DNA of 64,000 nt from Osedax fenrisi. Lineage: Eukaryota > Annelida > Polychaeta > Sabellida > Siboglinidae. Both the position numbers and the translations under genes were made by a program. The notes under the pieces were generated by a model, which was not told the origin of the DNA, made no database searches, and saw nothing but the letters and a program-made list of their open reading frames with translations. This document shows, piece after piece, positions 32,441 through 42,748 of the stretch. How positions within the stretch are numbered: the stretch's first letter is position 1; each line of letters begins with the position of its first letter. Location of the stretch: positions 8,484,919 to 8,548,918 of the forward strand of contig OZ025244.1 of assembly GCA_964019155.1 (NCBI GenBank), in the 5' to 3' direction.

Positions 32441-33810
32441 CAATTATATATATAAAAAATACCTGTATAAAATATTCTATAAGTTCTTTTGCATAATTAA
32501 CGGTTTCTTGTGTAGAATTAGGTCGTAGTAGAATCAATGAAGCTGCATTCAACATTAAGAAGTTATTGTAATAACATTCTTGAATTTATTCTTTAATCAC
32601 AATATGGCCAGTATATAGGAGAAATTGCCTATATTCGGTAGCTTTCCAAAACTTGACGAAATCCAATGTTCTTGGCCTACGATTAAAAATATCTTTTGGT
32701 ATATTCTTTGAGATGAATTCTAATCTTTTGTTTGCTTCATTTATAGAAGAAATACGATATCTTCTAGAATTAAACATTCTATCTTTACCCAACCATATTA
32801 ATAATAAATGTTTCATTACACCAAGGCAAAGACAATGCATATAGTCAATTGGAAATTGTCGTATCATATCAATATTAAGTGATAAAAATGGTGAATCATT
32901 CGTATACAAATGGTGTTCCTCATTTGTTTTATTTCTGAATGATTGATCTGTTCTTAATTCAGCACCGATTTCTTTAAATACAATTCTTCCATTTATACGT
33001 TCTCCCGGTTGTGTGCAACGATCACAACTATAGTATGCCGCATGTGACTTTACGCACTTTATCATAGATCTTGCAGGTGAATCACAAGGTATAGAATGTA
33101 ATACAATCTTGATATTTCTATTGAAAATATTTAATCCCGATTCTATTAATTCTTTTATTTCACTAATACATTCATTTAAAAAGTCATTATTAGTCGGCTT
33201 CGATTTTCAATAAGTAATAATAATCGGGAACACTGTTATCGGTTGTATATTACACGATAGCAATACTGGCCATGAAGAATGCTTTGTACTTTTATAAAAA
33301 GGTATTCCATCTATATTCATACTAAGATAAATAGTTGAACCAGAAAAATCTAAATAATTATTTTCCAGGTTTGCTATCAATTGCTTCTTAACTCCAAAAT
33401 TATAGTATTCCATACCAGACACGATAGTAGTTTATATATCTCTAGGAGTCTTCAAAAGCGTTCTAGAAGAAATAGGCATTTTACCTCCTAGTTTATGTTT
33501 CCTGAATAGGCGTAATAATGCAGTAATTTGAGTCCCATTTAATGATTTTTCGATTGTTAGTGATATAAAATCTTCTTTAAAGTTGAGTTGATTATCTTCG
33601 TTATCTTCTTCTGAACAAGAATCTACTCTAAAGTAATTTTCATATTCTTCAATTAATTCATAATCTAAATCTTCATCTGTATTTTCTAAATATTCATCTT
33701 CAGAATTATTAATAACATCTGGTCGCTCATCATTATTTCTTTCAGAATTTACTTCTTCATTATTCTCATCAATTTCAAAATATTCATTACTGGTTTCTGT
33801 ATATAAATAA
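31812..33810 (-). pseudogene. CDAPA/DYMH transposase, intron-containing copy with few stops
   Basis: One minus-strand frame carries: an acidic N-terminus (EEDNEDNQLNFKEDFISL), a TAA, SGMEYYNFGVKKQL, MNIDGIPFYKSTKHSSWPVL, IITY then TGA then KSKPTNNDFL, PCDSPARSMIKC, CDRC, FPIDYMHCLCLGVMKHLLLI, RRPRTLDFVKFWKATEYRQF, a TAA, LLRPNSTQETVNYAKELIEY. It then reaches a donor (ATACAG|GTATTT, 32462). A (TA)n-rich intron ends at TTTATAG|AATTGCC (32328), after which the frame resumes as GHDFPTYNLHMLTHL, HLDNVSTFPFESYLGKLKA, a TAA, then a C-terminal domain (GDIYLIKNCKNCVVVL, KLYKLVSLYEYP) to 31812. Four stops, otherwise collinear with 12825-14885. Degenerate but young. Confidence 0.75.
32329..32462 (-). 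other. intron within the transposase pseudogene, (TA)n-rich
   Basis: GT-AG intron in phase 0 between IEYFIQ and NCQEIYG. The best copy at 13137-14885 reads straight through this point (IYFIK|HGISLYG). About half of the intron is a (TA)n tract (32378-32436). Confidence 0.7.
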
Positions 33811-33829
33811 ATGAATTAATATTATATTA

Positions 33830-35385
33830 AAATAGTATATTACAATAAAATTAATTATCATAATACTTATATGCAAATTATTTTAAATAAATATTAAAAA
33901 TGTTAATAAATATAATTTTAATAAAATTTAATATTTGAAAAAATTATTTATAATTTAAATAAATAGTTAAAGCATAATAAACATGAAAATATATTTATCA
34001 TAATATATTTAATAGAAATTAATTAATAATTCGTATACGTATTATTAATTAATATCTAGTTATTTAGATATCTAGTTTACATATTATAAGAAGGTATAGT
34101 TTGTTCATGATATATGTTTAAAAGTCATATGTTTGCATATTCATATAACATAATTAAAAATAATATTAATAGCATTCATAATTATGAATTAATTTATGTT
34201 GTATAATATATTAAAAAATACAATTATATATTTAAAGATAAAAAAATGTACTAAATACATTGACTGGGACTCGAAATCGTGACATCTCAGAGTAAAAATA
34301 TCCATAGATTTATGATCCAACACTCTAACCATTAGGCTAACTCGCTGATTATATTATAATATATTTGATATATATATAGTATGTGAATAGTCTGATTTAA
34401 TTATAAAAATAAATATAATATATATTTTATATACTACTATTATTTGTTGGTTTATATTATACAACTCTATCGATCTACTATGTATTTATAATATTCGAAT
34501 TATAATTAAGTTATTTTTAATTTAATAATAAATTGTATACATTCTAATGGAAATAACATTTATAAGAAAAATAATTCATTAGTATCCTTAATATAACAGT
34601 TTACTTAGTTTGGTCTTATATTATTGTACAAATATTATCCATTCAATGGACCATTGCTTCTAATTGAAATTAAACGGGTTTTCAGAAACTATATAGTTAC
34701 CCTATGTATGTATAATATTCTAATTATAATTAATTATTAATTATAATTAGTTATTTATAATAATAATAATTTGTATATATTTTATTTGAAACTAAATTGA
34801 TAACAAATATAATTCATTAGTATCCTTACTATAACAGTTTGCTTATCATTATGTTGTCTTATTATACAAATATTATCTATTAAGTCTAATTGCAATTTAA
34901 CGGGCTTTCAAAAAATATATTGGTACCTGTGTACGTAAAATAATTGAATTATAATTAAGTTATTTCTAACTTAATAATAATTTTTTTATATTTAAAATAA
35001 AATTATTTATAATAAAATAATTCATTATTTCTCCTAGGTTACTATAAATATATTATACGTATACACTGTACATATGCATATTATATATTATACAGTTTTA
35101 AATGTTGTGTGTTATTTGTGTAATCATTATAGTAATGTGTGCGGACTTAATCGAGATATACATAAAATAAGTCGTCCTAAATGACTTCATCCACGTTTAA
35201 ATCTATTAATCTGTGTTAATATAAATAAGAAAAATATACTCTGCGAAATCAAATTTATTATAACAAAGTATCTTATAAAATAATATACAACAATATTATT
35301 TATATATATATTATATATAACTATGAACGATTAGTATAGACTCGCTAGTAACTTATTTACTAAATAGGCTCGATATGGAGAGGCT
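33830..35385. other. AT-rich spacer with internal duplication
   Basis: Apart from the tRNA-like sequence there is no coding block. Two long direct repeats are visible at 34490-34640 and 34720-34880 (AATTATAATTAAGTTATTT...TTCATTAGTATCCTTA...ACAAATATTATC), with a more degenerate third unit near 34960-35030. Confidence 0.5.
34262..34348 (-). tRNA. tRNA-like sequence or tRNA-derived SINE head (degenerate)
   Basis: Minus strand: AGCGAGTTAGCCTAATGGTT then AGAGTGTTGGATCATAAATC ... GATTTCGAGTCCCAGTC. The A-box-like TAGCCTAATGGTTAGAGTG and B-box-like GATTTCGAGTCCC lie at nearly tRNA spacing. The central ATCATAA could be a Met-type (CAT) anticodon loop. Acceptor and D-stem pairing are poor and the A-B distance is somewhat long, so it is a pseudogene or SINE head rather than a working tRNA. 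Confidence 0.4.
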
Positions 35386-35388
35386 CTC

Positions 35389-35812
35389 GATACACCTATG
35401 CCACCAATCAATAGTTAAGATATATATATATCTTGTAATTACACTTTGAATATATTATACAAGGAATGTATATATAGATTAATTAATAGAATAAATATTA
35501 TAAATATATACAAATAAAGATATGTATTTAAACATTGCATGTATAACAATTTATAATATATATATTATATTATTAAATATAAATTAATTTCAACTGAAAG
35601 TAATATTGTCATATGTACAATTATAAATACCAGACAGGCTATTACCGGTTATTACCATAGGCGGTAAACACCTGTGTAACTCTGATTATTATATAATTAT
35701 AGAAAAGTAATTATTTCTTTAATTATAATTACTTTATAGAAAAATTAACAAATGATTTATTTTGTTGGATTGTATAAATTTTATAAAAAGATCCAGGTAT
35801 TTGGAACCACTA
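35389..35812. repeat. about 420-bp dispersed repeat, copy 2
   Basis: Nearly identical to 18924-19345, differing by a few single bases (for example GGCGGTAAACACC against GGCGGTAAAAACC). Followed directly by a minisatellite. Confidence 0.75.
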
Positions 35813-35814
35813 TA

Positions 35815-36000
35815 TAATATATGTGATATATAATACTAGTAGAGTTAATGTGTAATACTGATAGATGTGATATATAATACTGGTAGATGTAATATGTAAT
35901 ACTGGTAGAGTTAATGTGTAATACTGATAGAGTTAATGTGTAATACTGATAGATGTGATATATAATACTGGTAGAGTTAATGTGTAATACTGGTAGATGT

Positions 36001-36068
<68 letters not shown>
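35815..36068. repeat. minisatellite followed by (TA)n
   Basis: Units of AGAGTTAATGTGTAATACTG(A/G)T and AGATGTGATATATAATACTG repeated about eight times (35815-36000), then a (TA)n run to 36068. The (TA)n end is the start of an intron for the exon at 36070-36230. Confidence 0.75.
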
Positions 36069-36069
<1 letters not shown>

Positions 36070-36072
<3 letters not shown>

Positions 36073-36755
36073 TGAAACATTTTCAAATTGATTCATAAAA
36101 GTCCATTGAGCATTTGATAATTTTAAATTTGATATTATAGTAGAAAATTGAAAACTATATTTTAATAATTTGTCCTTAACAATATCCTTATTATAAACAC
36201 TTTCAATTAATATGGACATCTCTTTGAATATCTAACAAATATACATATTTTTAATATAATGTGTAATATATTATTAAATGCATACTAACATATTTTTCCT
36301 GACTCAAGAAAGGATATTCTTTAAGAATATCTATAACTAGTGTTTTTGAATTTACTAATAGCCTCTTGAAGGATATGTTATTTGCATTAATTATTTATTT
36401 TTGTTTGATCACCATATGTTTTAATAAATTCTCCTTTCATCCATTCCACGTGATATTTACACGAATTGGAATCCTCACCATCACTAAATGTAGCATTGTA
36501 GTTAAGGAATTCATTTAGGTTTGTATTTAAAATACATTTTGTTATCCTTTCTTTTTCGGGTATTTCGGAAAAAAGTGACCAAGAGTCTGTGTCAAAGCTA
36601 TAAATAATACATTTTTATTAGTAAATTTGATTATAATTTTATATTTAACTATGCCATAGTTTTTTTGTGGTCTCCTTTAATTAGTTCTGGAAGGGCATTC
36701 AATAAATTTTCAATAATTTTTGCATATTGATGTTTCTTTGGATAACTTAATTAAT
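36070..36755 (-). pseudogene. multi-exon gene fragment, uncharacterised invertebrate family
   Basis: Exons on the minus strand: YPKKHQYAKIIENLLNALPE then KGDHKKTM (near 36755-36660); FDTDSWSLFSEIPEKERITK, LNEFLNYNATFSDGEDSNSC and HVEWMKGEFIKTYGDQTKIN (36600-36385); after a one-base frame change SFKRLLVNSKTLVIDILKEY and PFLSQEKY ending on a GTTAGT donor (36292); and IFKEMSILIESVYNKDIVKD, LLKYSFQFSTII, LSNAQWTFMNQFENVSG ending on a donor (36230-36072). The set resembles an uncharacterised invertebrate protein in which a YP-x(n)-LLxxLPxL segment is followed by HxxWLKxE and RRxxIxxxxxxxxxILxxYPxL. Splice phases agree between the last two exons. Apart from one frameshift it is intact, so a low-quality live gene cannot be excluded. 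Confidence 0.45.
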
Positions 36756-36779
36756 TAATTCATTTAAATTATAATAATA

Positions 36780-36798
36780 TAGTTATTTAATATATTGC

Positions 36799-36829
<31 letters not shown>

Positions 36830-37160
36830 TATATATACTATCTATACATAATTTAGGTATTAATTATAATGCTAACTAAACATTTTATTTCGTGGTAATT
36901 TCATTATATATAATTTTATTAATAATCGTATAATCCCCGTAGATAAGTCGACCTTGGTTTTTATATTATTTAATAAGTATAATGGGATAAGTATAACATG
37001 TATACGATATTCTTCTATATATCTGAAATGAATAATAATATATTGGTTTTATTCGTATTAATAATTTAATAATACTAACAAATCCGGTTCATTGTTAGAA
37101 TTGATTCCATGTTGAGTATTATCAGATATTGTATTCATATTATTCCTATTAAACATATAA
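36780..37160. other. AT-rich spacer, no gene seen
   Basis: Includes a (TA)n tract at 36798-36826. No coding block recognised. Confidence 0.4.
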
Positions 37161-37164
37161 TAAT

Positions 37165-37467
37165 TTAAATTACCAAAATAATACGATCATCATTAATTAT
37201 TTTCCCATTATTAATCATATTATAAATACGAATTGGCGCCTGATAAATATGTGGCTTAGCTTTTACCGAAAACCACGTTCTTGCATATTCTTGCATATCA
37301 TTTATAATATAATGGCATAATATTTTCAAATCAGTGGAAGGATTTTCAAAGGTAACATATATACGCAAAATATGATTTATCTTAATTATAAAGTAACTAG
37401 TTCGATAAATATTTAATAAGATTATTATAATATATACATTAATATATTTTTTTACATTATATTTCAA
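37165..37467 (-). pseudogene. YAR/WF family protein fragment, copy B
   Basis: Reads HILRIYVTFENPSTDLKILC, then HYIINDMQEYARTWFSVKAK, then PHIYQAPIRIYNMINNGKI and stops being coherent. It covers the segment upstream of the piece preserved in copy A (17858-18330), so together they outline the family. Like copy A it follows the conserved acidic ORF on the same strand. Confidence 0.55.
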
Positions 37468-37699
37468 TAATTGTTTTAAAAATTAGATTAATAAATAAAC
37501 AATACGATATTATATAATATTTAATATATAATATACGATATATATATATATATATATATATAATAATGTATACATTGATATGACTAATAAAAGTTATAGG
37601 GGATACCTATAGTGAATATTCCATTACTACACACGAAAAGTCAATAATTGACTTGCGATCATCGGATCTTCATGACCACGGTCAAATAATAGTTTAAAG

Positions 37700-38063
37700 A
37701 CTGCTTTTTTAAATTATTAATATTATACGTCAATTGTCCATAGTATTGTTGACGTTACAGCGGTTGAGCCTCAGTTCTGCCGTCTATGAACTTAGATATT
37801 TCACTAAGTGCACAGCCGTCATATCTCATCTGTTATATGATATTATGCGTTTCCACGTCATCTTCTCTCTCCGCTTCGTTGCAGAATTCCTCCCTCTCCG
37901 CCCACCAAGTTTCATATTGGCCGGTCATATTCAACATGTCAGTGTAGTGTTTAATTTTTCTTTCGTTTTCAGCTCCGGGGGGTAGTTCGTATTTCAATAT
38001 TGGTTCTATACTTTCGGGTTGAGGAGCCTCAGTTTCGGGGTGGCTTATGACCGCTTGGGACGT
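37700..38063 (-). pseudogene. conserved acidic ORF, copy B
   Basis: The minus strand encodes SQAVISHPETEAPQPESIEP, ILKYELPPGAENERKIKHYT, WWAEREEFCNEAEREDDVET and QMRYDGCALSEISKFIDG. The start codon has become ACG and two TAA/TAG codons interrupt it (after ETHNII and EAQPL). Copy A at 18319-18702 has different lesions, so the two decayed independently from an intact ancestor. Confidence 0.5.
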
Positions 38064-38094
38064 TGTTGTAGAGTGTGGAGTCTGCGTGATAGAG

Positions 38095-38160
38095 TGGTTA
38101 CTTAGGTGTGTGTATGTGCGTATGTGTGTGCGCGCCGGTTAAGGGTGATGCTATTTGTTT
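38095..38160. repeat. GT-rich microsatellite
   Basis: GTGTGTGTATGTGCGTATGT type repeat with a GCGCGCC interruption. Confidence 0.7.
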
Positions 38161-38454
38161 TATTCAGTTGGCACATAGTGTATTTAATAGATATGGTGAT
38201 TATATTAAGTATCTAATTTAGTTTTTTTATTTTTGTGCAAAATTACAAAATCGCTACCTGTTTTAAAAATCGTATACAAAGGGTATACATCATAAATTAT
38301 GAAAATAAATTACTCTCGAATGATTCGCATTAAGATTGATGAAATATAATGTTTCCATTATGGATATTATTGAAATTTCATATGCGGATACTTATGGGTG
38401 TGTATATCACTAATATATATATATATAAAATACTAAATTCATTAACAGTTTAAC

Positions 38455-38690
38455 TGATATTAATAATTTTATGTAAAATCAATGTTAAAATATAATAGAA
38501 TTTATAAAATAATCAAACAAATACTAATATGAATAATATAATGTAAAATCAATGTTAAAATATAATAGAATTTATAAAATAAACAATGTAAAAATATATA
38601 CAATGTAAAATCAATGTTAAAATATATACAATGTAAAATCAATGTTAAATATAATAGAATTTATAAAATAATCAATAAAATACTAATATT
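38455..38690. repeat. tandem repeat, AATGTAAAATCAATGTTAAA unit
   Basis: At least five direct units of AATGTAAAATCAATGTTAAA, several extended by ATATAATAGAATTTATAAAA. Simple local amplification. Confidence 0.75.
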
Positions 38691-38750
38691 GCATAAATAC
38701 TTTTATAAAATTTTATAAATACTTTTATTGCATAAATGATAATGATATAC

Positions 38751-39035
38751 TTATGACATACATGACTCTACAGATGAATTAATCATTAGACTACTACTAC
38801 TGTTAGTACTACTTGTAATTCTAGTATCATTATTAATAATATTATCTAAACTAGTATTAAATAAACTATTATTATTACAATTCGTGGTATCTATATATTC
38901 ACCATTATTACAAGAATTATTCTCATTAAAAGAGGTTGATTCATTATTATGAACTATTCTATTTAAATTAGAATCTAATAAGTTTAAATTTTCATTATCT
39001 TGTTTTAATTTTAATCTAGTGTGTCTCTTATACAT
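38751..39035 (-). CDS. Asn/Ser-rich hypothetical ORF
   Basis: 94 codons beginning MYKRHTRLKLKQDNENL, then an Asn/Ser/Thr-rich stretch with no domain. The ATG lies immediately next to the stop codon of the YAR/WF copy C. The basic start followed by a low-complexity acidic/polar region resembles the N-termini of the transposases in this window (compare residues 6-120 of 14885-13137), so it may be a first exon of such a gene. Equally it may be chance in AT-rich DNA. Confidence 0.25.
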   Translation of the reverse strand: MYKRHTRLKLKQDNENLNLLDSNLNRIVHNNESTSFNENNSCNNGEYIDTTNCNNNSLFNTSLDNIINNDTRITSSTNSSSSLMINSSVESCMS

Positions 39036-39036
39036 T

Positions 39037-39800
39037 CTATTGGGTGTGGCAAGGGAATTGGGGAAAGGTGAAGATGGTAATATCTTCTGCTTCCAGAGAT
39101 GATGATTCTACATCACTTGTCCAAACAGATTCGAGCCAGTCATTGTTATAAGGCACCAGTTCATAGTAGTCGTCTGCCTCGAAGTTAACTGCAGGCAATA
39201 TAAAACTTCTCACAGTGTTTGTGGGTCTCGACCTGGCATCCAGTATTCTCTAAGCTGCCATTAGGCGCGCACTCTGTCTTGAATCCGTCAACATTGATGT
39301 CAGCAAGTTCTCGCTATGTAGGGCGTAATAATTGTTGGAGATAACCTTCCTCACCTCATCCTCCACTATCTCTGACCCGAGAGACTTGGTCCAGGTTATT
39401 ATGTTGAATAGGGGTATATGGGTTGGACCATGGACGAATAGTGGCTTGGATTTTATACAGAACCAGCTGCGGGCATACACCCTCACAACAAAGCTGGCAA
39501 GGAGACTGAATTCAACGGTAGGAGTCTCTGTTGAAATCCATACTCTCAGAATTCATGTGGCCGTGGTAAGCCACCTAGCGTAGCCAAGTTTGCCGGGGGA
39601 CCTTTCGCCAATCTCTCGGTCACTTCTCCTCGGTCGATGGCCAGGATGATGTCTCACAAGTACCGCTGATAAGAGCTAATGTCTGTAGCTGAGTGGAGAT
39701 GATCTCTGTAGCTGTCATCGATACATATAGGATTAAACGCAACAACATCGAGTTTCTTGCAGTGTGGCAGCTTTAGCCCGACTGGTCCACCGTGCAACTC
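39037..39800 (-). pseudogene. YAR/WF family protein, copy C, GC-richer and most complete
   Basis: From 39800 downward: GPVGLKLPHCKKLDVVAFNP, YRDHLHSATDISSYQRYL, a TGA, DIILAIDRGEVTERLAK, a frame change, GKLGYARWLTTAT, a TGA, ILRVWISTETPTVEFSLLAS, FVVRVYARSWFCIKSKPLFV, NNYYALHSENLLTSMLTDSR, SARLMAA, a TAG, RILDARSRP, FILPAVNFEADDYYELVPYN, and a terminal TAG at 39037. The order ARWLTTA...YARSWF...HSENLLxxMLTD...NFEAxDYYELV is the family signature. The DNA is clearly less AT-rich than copies A and B. Three stops and one frameshift, but long collinear blocks. Confidence 0.6.
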
Positions 39801-39944
39801 TACATAATTAAAATAAAATCATAAAGTGCAGATATTTTTATCTTGCATAAAATGCATAACTAAAATATCGACATTTATCGAATTTTACATAGGTATAAAA
39901 TACATAACTAAAATAAGTATATATGCAAAAGCATACAAAGAACT

Positions 39945-40275
39945 TTGGGGTTGAAATTCCTGTAATCCTCACATAGCATCTGAGTTAAAATCCACTTAGT
40001 ATGCGATACCTTGACGAGGTTAAGTGGCTCCTATTAATAGGTCCAAATTCGTATTAAATTCCTAATTCAGAAAAGTGAATTATTTATAGCAATATTTAAA
40101 ATTGATACTTTAATTAACGATCCAGATATTTAAAATTATTGATAAATTAATTAATTTCTATCGATACTTTATTTATTTCCCATATCAGATAACTAAATAA
40201 CTACAATGCTATCAACCTGGCCCTATCCGGGTTGATGGGCCATCTTTATAAATAAAATTAGTAATTATAATGTAT
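39945..40275. repeat. hairpin-rich dispersed repeat, copy 1
   Basis: From GTTGAAATTCCTGTAATCCT to the hairpin ATCAACCTGGCCCTATCCGG / GTTGATGGGCC. Contains CCACTTA...TAAGTGG enclosing ACCTTGACGAGGT, then CCTATTAATAGG. The same order is found at 47315 and 52060. No coding potential; possibly a SINE-like or terminal region of a larger element. Confidence 0.65.
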
Positions 40276-40279
40276 ATTT

Positions 40280-41335
40280 CTTTTACATTTTTCTCTTGGA
40301 ATTTTTTTATAATAAAAATATCAAATACTATTATTTTATTAAATTTATTAAAAATATGATATTTATTTTATATAATTCTATATATTTACATTATTTTTAT
40401 ATAAATATATATTAACTTACCTTACCAGGTCGATCTTGCTCGGCAGTAATATATTAACTTATTAATATATATATAGTATAAGGTATACCTATAAATAGAA
40501 ATACACTGATATGTTGTATATTATTAAGTAATGTAATAATCATAAAGACATAAATGTTATTATTAGTATTACTTGTTGTAAAGACAAATACATTATTATT
40601 AATTTATTATTAGATGTCTAAACAGGATTGAAATACAAATTAATGTATAAAAATATAAATAAGATAACGAGATAATTTAATGTATACAAATAAATTCTAA
40701 TGGAATGAAGATTAATAGTAACGAGCGGTTAATTCCAAATAGAGATATCTATTTACTCAGTGAGTAAGTAAGATGTTTTGACACTAGATAATTTAGCATT
40801 ATGCTCTCTTTATAAATAATAAAATCTATAAGTTCGAAATTCTATTTATGATATATCTATATAGATAAATGTATAGATAGGTTTAGACTTGCATGCATTA
40901 CACCAGAAATGCATTATTTACCTTACCTATTTGAACTCGATTGGTGAGAGGTGAGATGAAGTGCTTACATACATTACCAACTATCTATTCTATCTATATA
41001 TCTTCAATAGAAACGCATAGCAACCAAATTTAAAGTCACATAAATGTAACGCGTTATTTTTACAAATGAAACAAAATTTAATTTCTTTAAAACTAATTAA
41101 TTTCGACATACATTCGGATAACTAGTTCTCTATATTATACAGAATTACTTTCAATATTTACGTAGTCATTACATTAAAGGATAGGTTTTAAAATCGATTT
41201 AGAAAATAAGAAAATTGAAACATCACAACGCAAATTTATTTAGTTAACAAGAAAAATCGAATTTGGTAATTGTTCAATTTAAAATGATAGGGAAACAGTT
41301 TGTTAAAAATATATATATAATTTCTAACACTATAA
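40280..41335. other. AT-rich spacer, no gene seen
   Basis: No coding block. Short GATA/TCTA palindromic runs near 40850-40880 and 40985-41005. Confidence 0.45.
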
Positions 41336-41649
41336 TTGTATAATTGTAATATATTTATTACATTAAAAATGGATTGTATTACATGTAATTTAGAAATTAA
41401 TAACGAAAATTATATAATATATTCATGTGGTAATAAATAACATTATAAATGCTTATATAAAGCAAAATTATGAAAACAAATTGGTCTAATAAATCACCAC
41501 CAAAATATGCTATTCAGTTATTTAGATCACAAAATTTTACATTTAAATGTAATACATGTATAAATAATAATAATGGCAATACACTAATAAATCTACCTAG
41601 TTTAAATAACTCATTACCATCGTTTACTACTGAGATAAATTAAATGGAA

Positions 41650-42185
41650 TTTTTGAATTAATTTTTAAATGTATATATTGAACATATGTGTGAAATAAAA
41701 TTTCTTACAGGACATAAACTAGATTTACAAAATATCGCAACACCTCCTCTATGAATTAATTTATCGTATCTAAATAGTATATAATTTTTTCCACCGATTA
41801 AATATAGAGAATCTCTATCATCTAACGTTAAGAATGTTTCAAATAAACATATAATGTAATATTTATTAGATGAAAGTAAAAATTCCAAAAAATTCATTTT
41901 ATTTCTAATACTACGAGCATTAGCATAATATATATTCAAATTGTTATTTTGAGTAATTTTATCTTTATTGTCGGTTAGTCATCTATAACCTGTAGTTTTA
42001 TTTTTATTAATAATGGAATTTTTATAAGTAATATATGACAATTTCCATACACTAAAATTATCTTCACCAATTGACATATTCCAGTCAATTTTATTATTTA
42101 TAATATATCTTAGTTCATAGGAACTACTTCTAGAATTATATATACATTTGATAATTTTTTTACTTTTAATTTATTTATTTTTAAC
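41650..42185 (-). pseudogene. inverted middle segment: ORF1 end + endonuclease N-terminus
   Basis: On the minus strand: SSSYELRYIINNKIDWNMSI, FSVWKLSYITYKNSI (end of ORF1), then NIYYANARSIRNKMNFLEFL, IICLFETFLTLDDRD, GGKNYILFRYDKLIHRGGVA (endonuclease start with its Asn and Glu motifs; open 41939-41658). This is exactly the part missing from the surrounding plus-strand element, whose ORF1 stops at 41643 and whose endonuclease resumes at 42188 with SSIIIGDFN. Confidence 0.7.
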
Positions 42186-42584
42186 TACATTCTTCTATAA
42201 TTATAGGAGATTTTAATTGAACACATTTTAATTGGAAAGAATATACATTTCCTAGTTACCCAAAAAGTTATGCATTACTTTACAATTCGATTATTAAAAA
42301 TTCATTTTCACAATTAATAAATAAGCCAACTCGTAATAATAATTTAATTGATTTACTTTTTACTAATGAAAAACATTTACTATCTAATATAAAAATTGGA
42401 GACTATTTCGGATTATATATAATATTGTATACAAAAATAAAAGTGACCACTATTCTGCTTCATTTAATGTAAATATTGAAAAATACCCATGTAAAAAGAT
42501 TTTATAATAAAACCATTTTGATTTTAATAATGCTAATATAAAATTGATTAAATTTCATCTTTCTAGGTTTAATTGGGAATATCT

Positions 42585-42748
42585 TGGGGCGCTGCTAGAG
42601 AGGGGTCGGGGGGATATGTCCCCCCTTTAAAATATATGGGGACCTCCTATATATCGGCCCCCCCCCCCCACTTTTACCACAACATTTATTTGTATTGGTT
42701 GGACCCCTCTATATGTATACATAGAAAATCGTTCCAGCGCCATTGGGC
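42585..42748. mobile_element. about 164-bp GC-rich insertion with 6-bp target duplication
   Basis: Begins TGGGGCGCTGCTAGAGAGGG, has a C12 run, ends CAGCGCCATTGGGC, and is flanked by ATATCT on both sides (42579-42584 and 42749-42754). The shared GGCGCTG core at both ends is a short inverted repeat. Removing the insert plus one ATATCT joins NWEYL to NSNDYNIDQKVEYF in the same frame of the host element. The transposon class is not identified. Confidence 0.7.
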
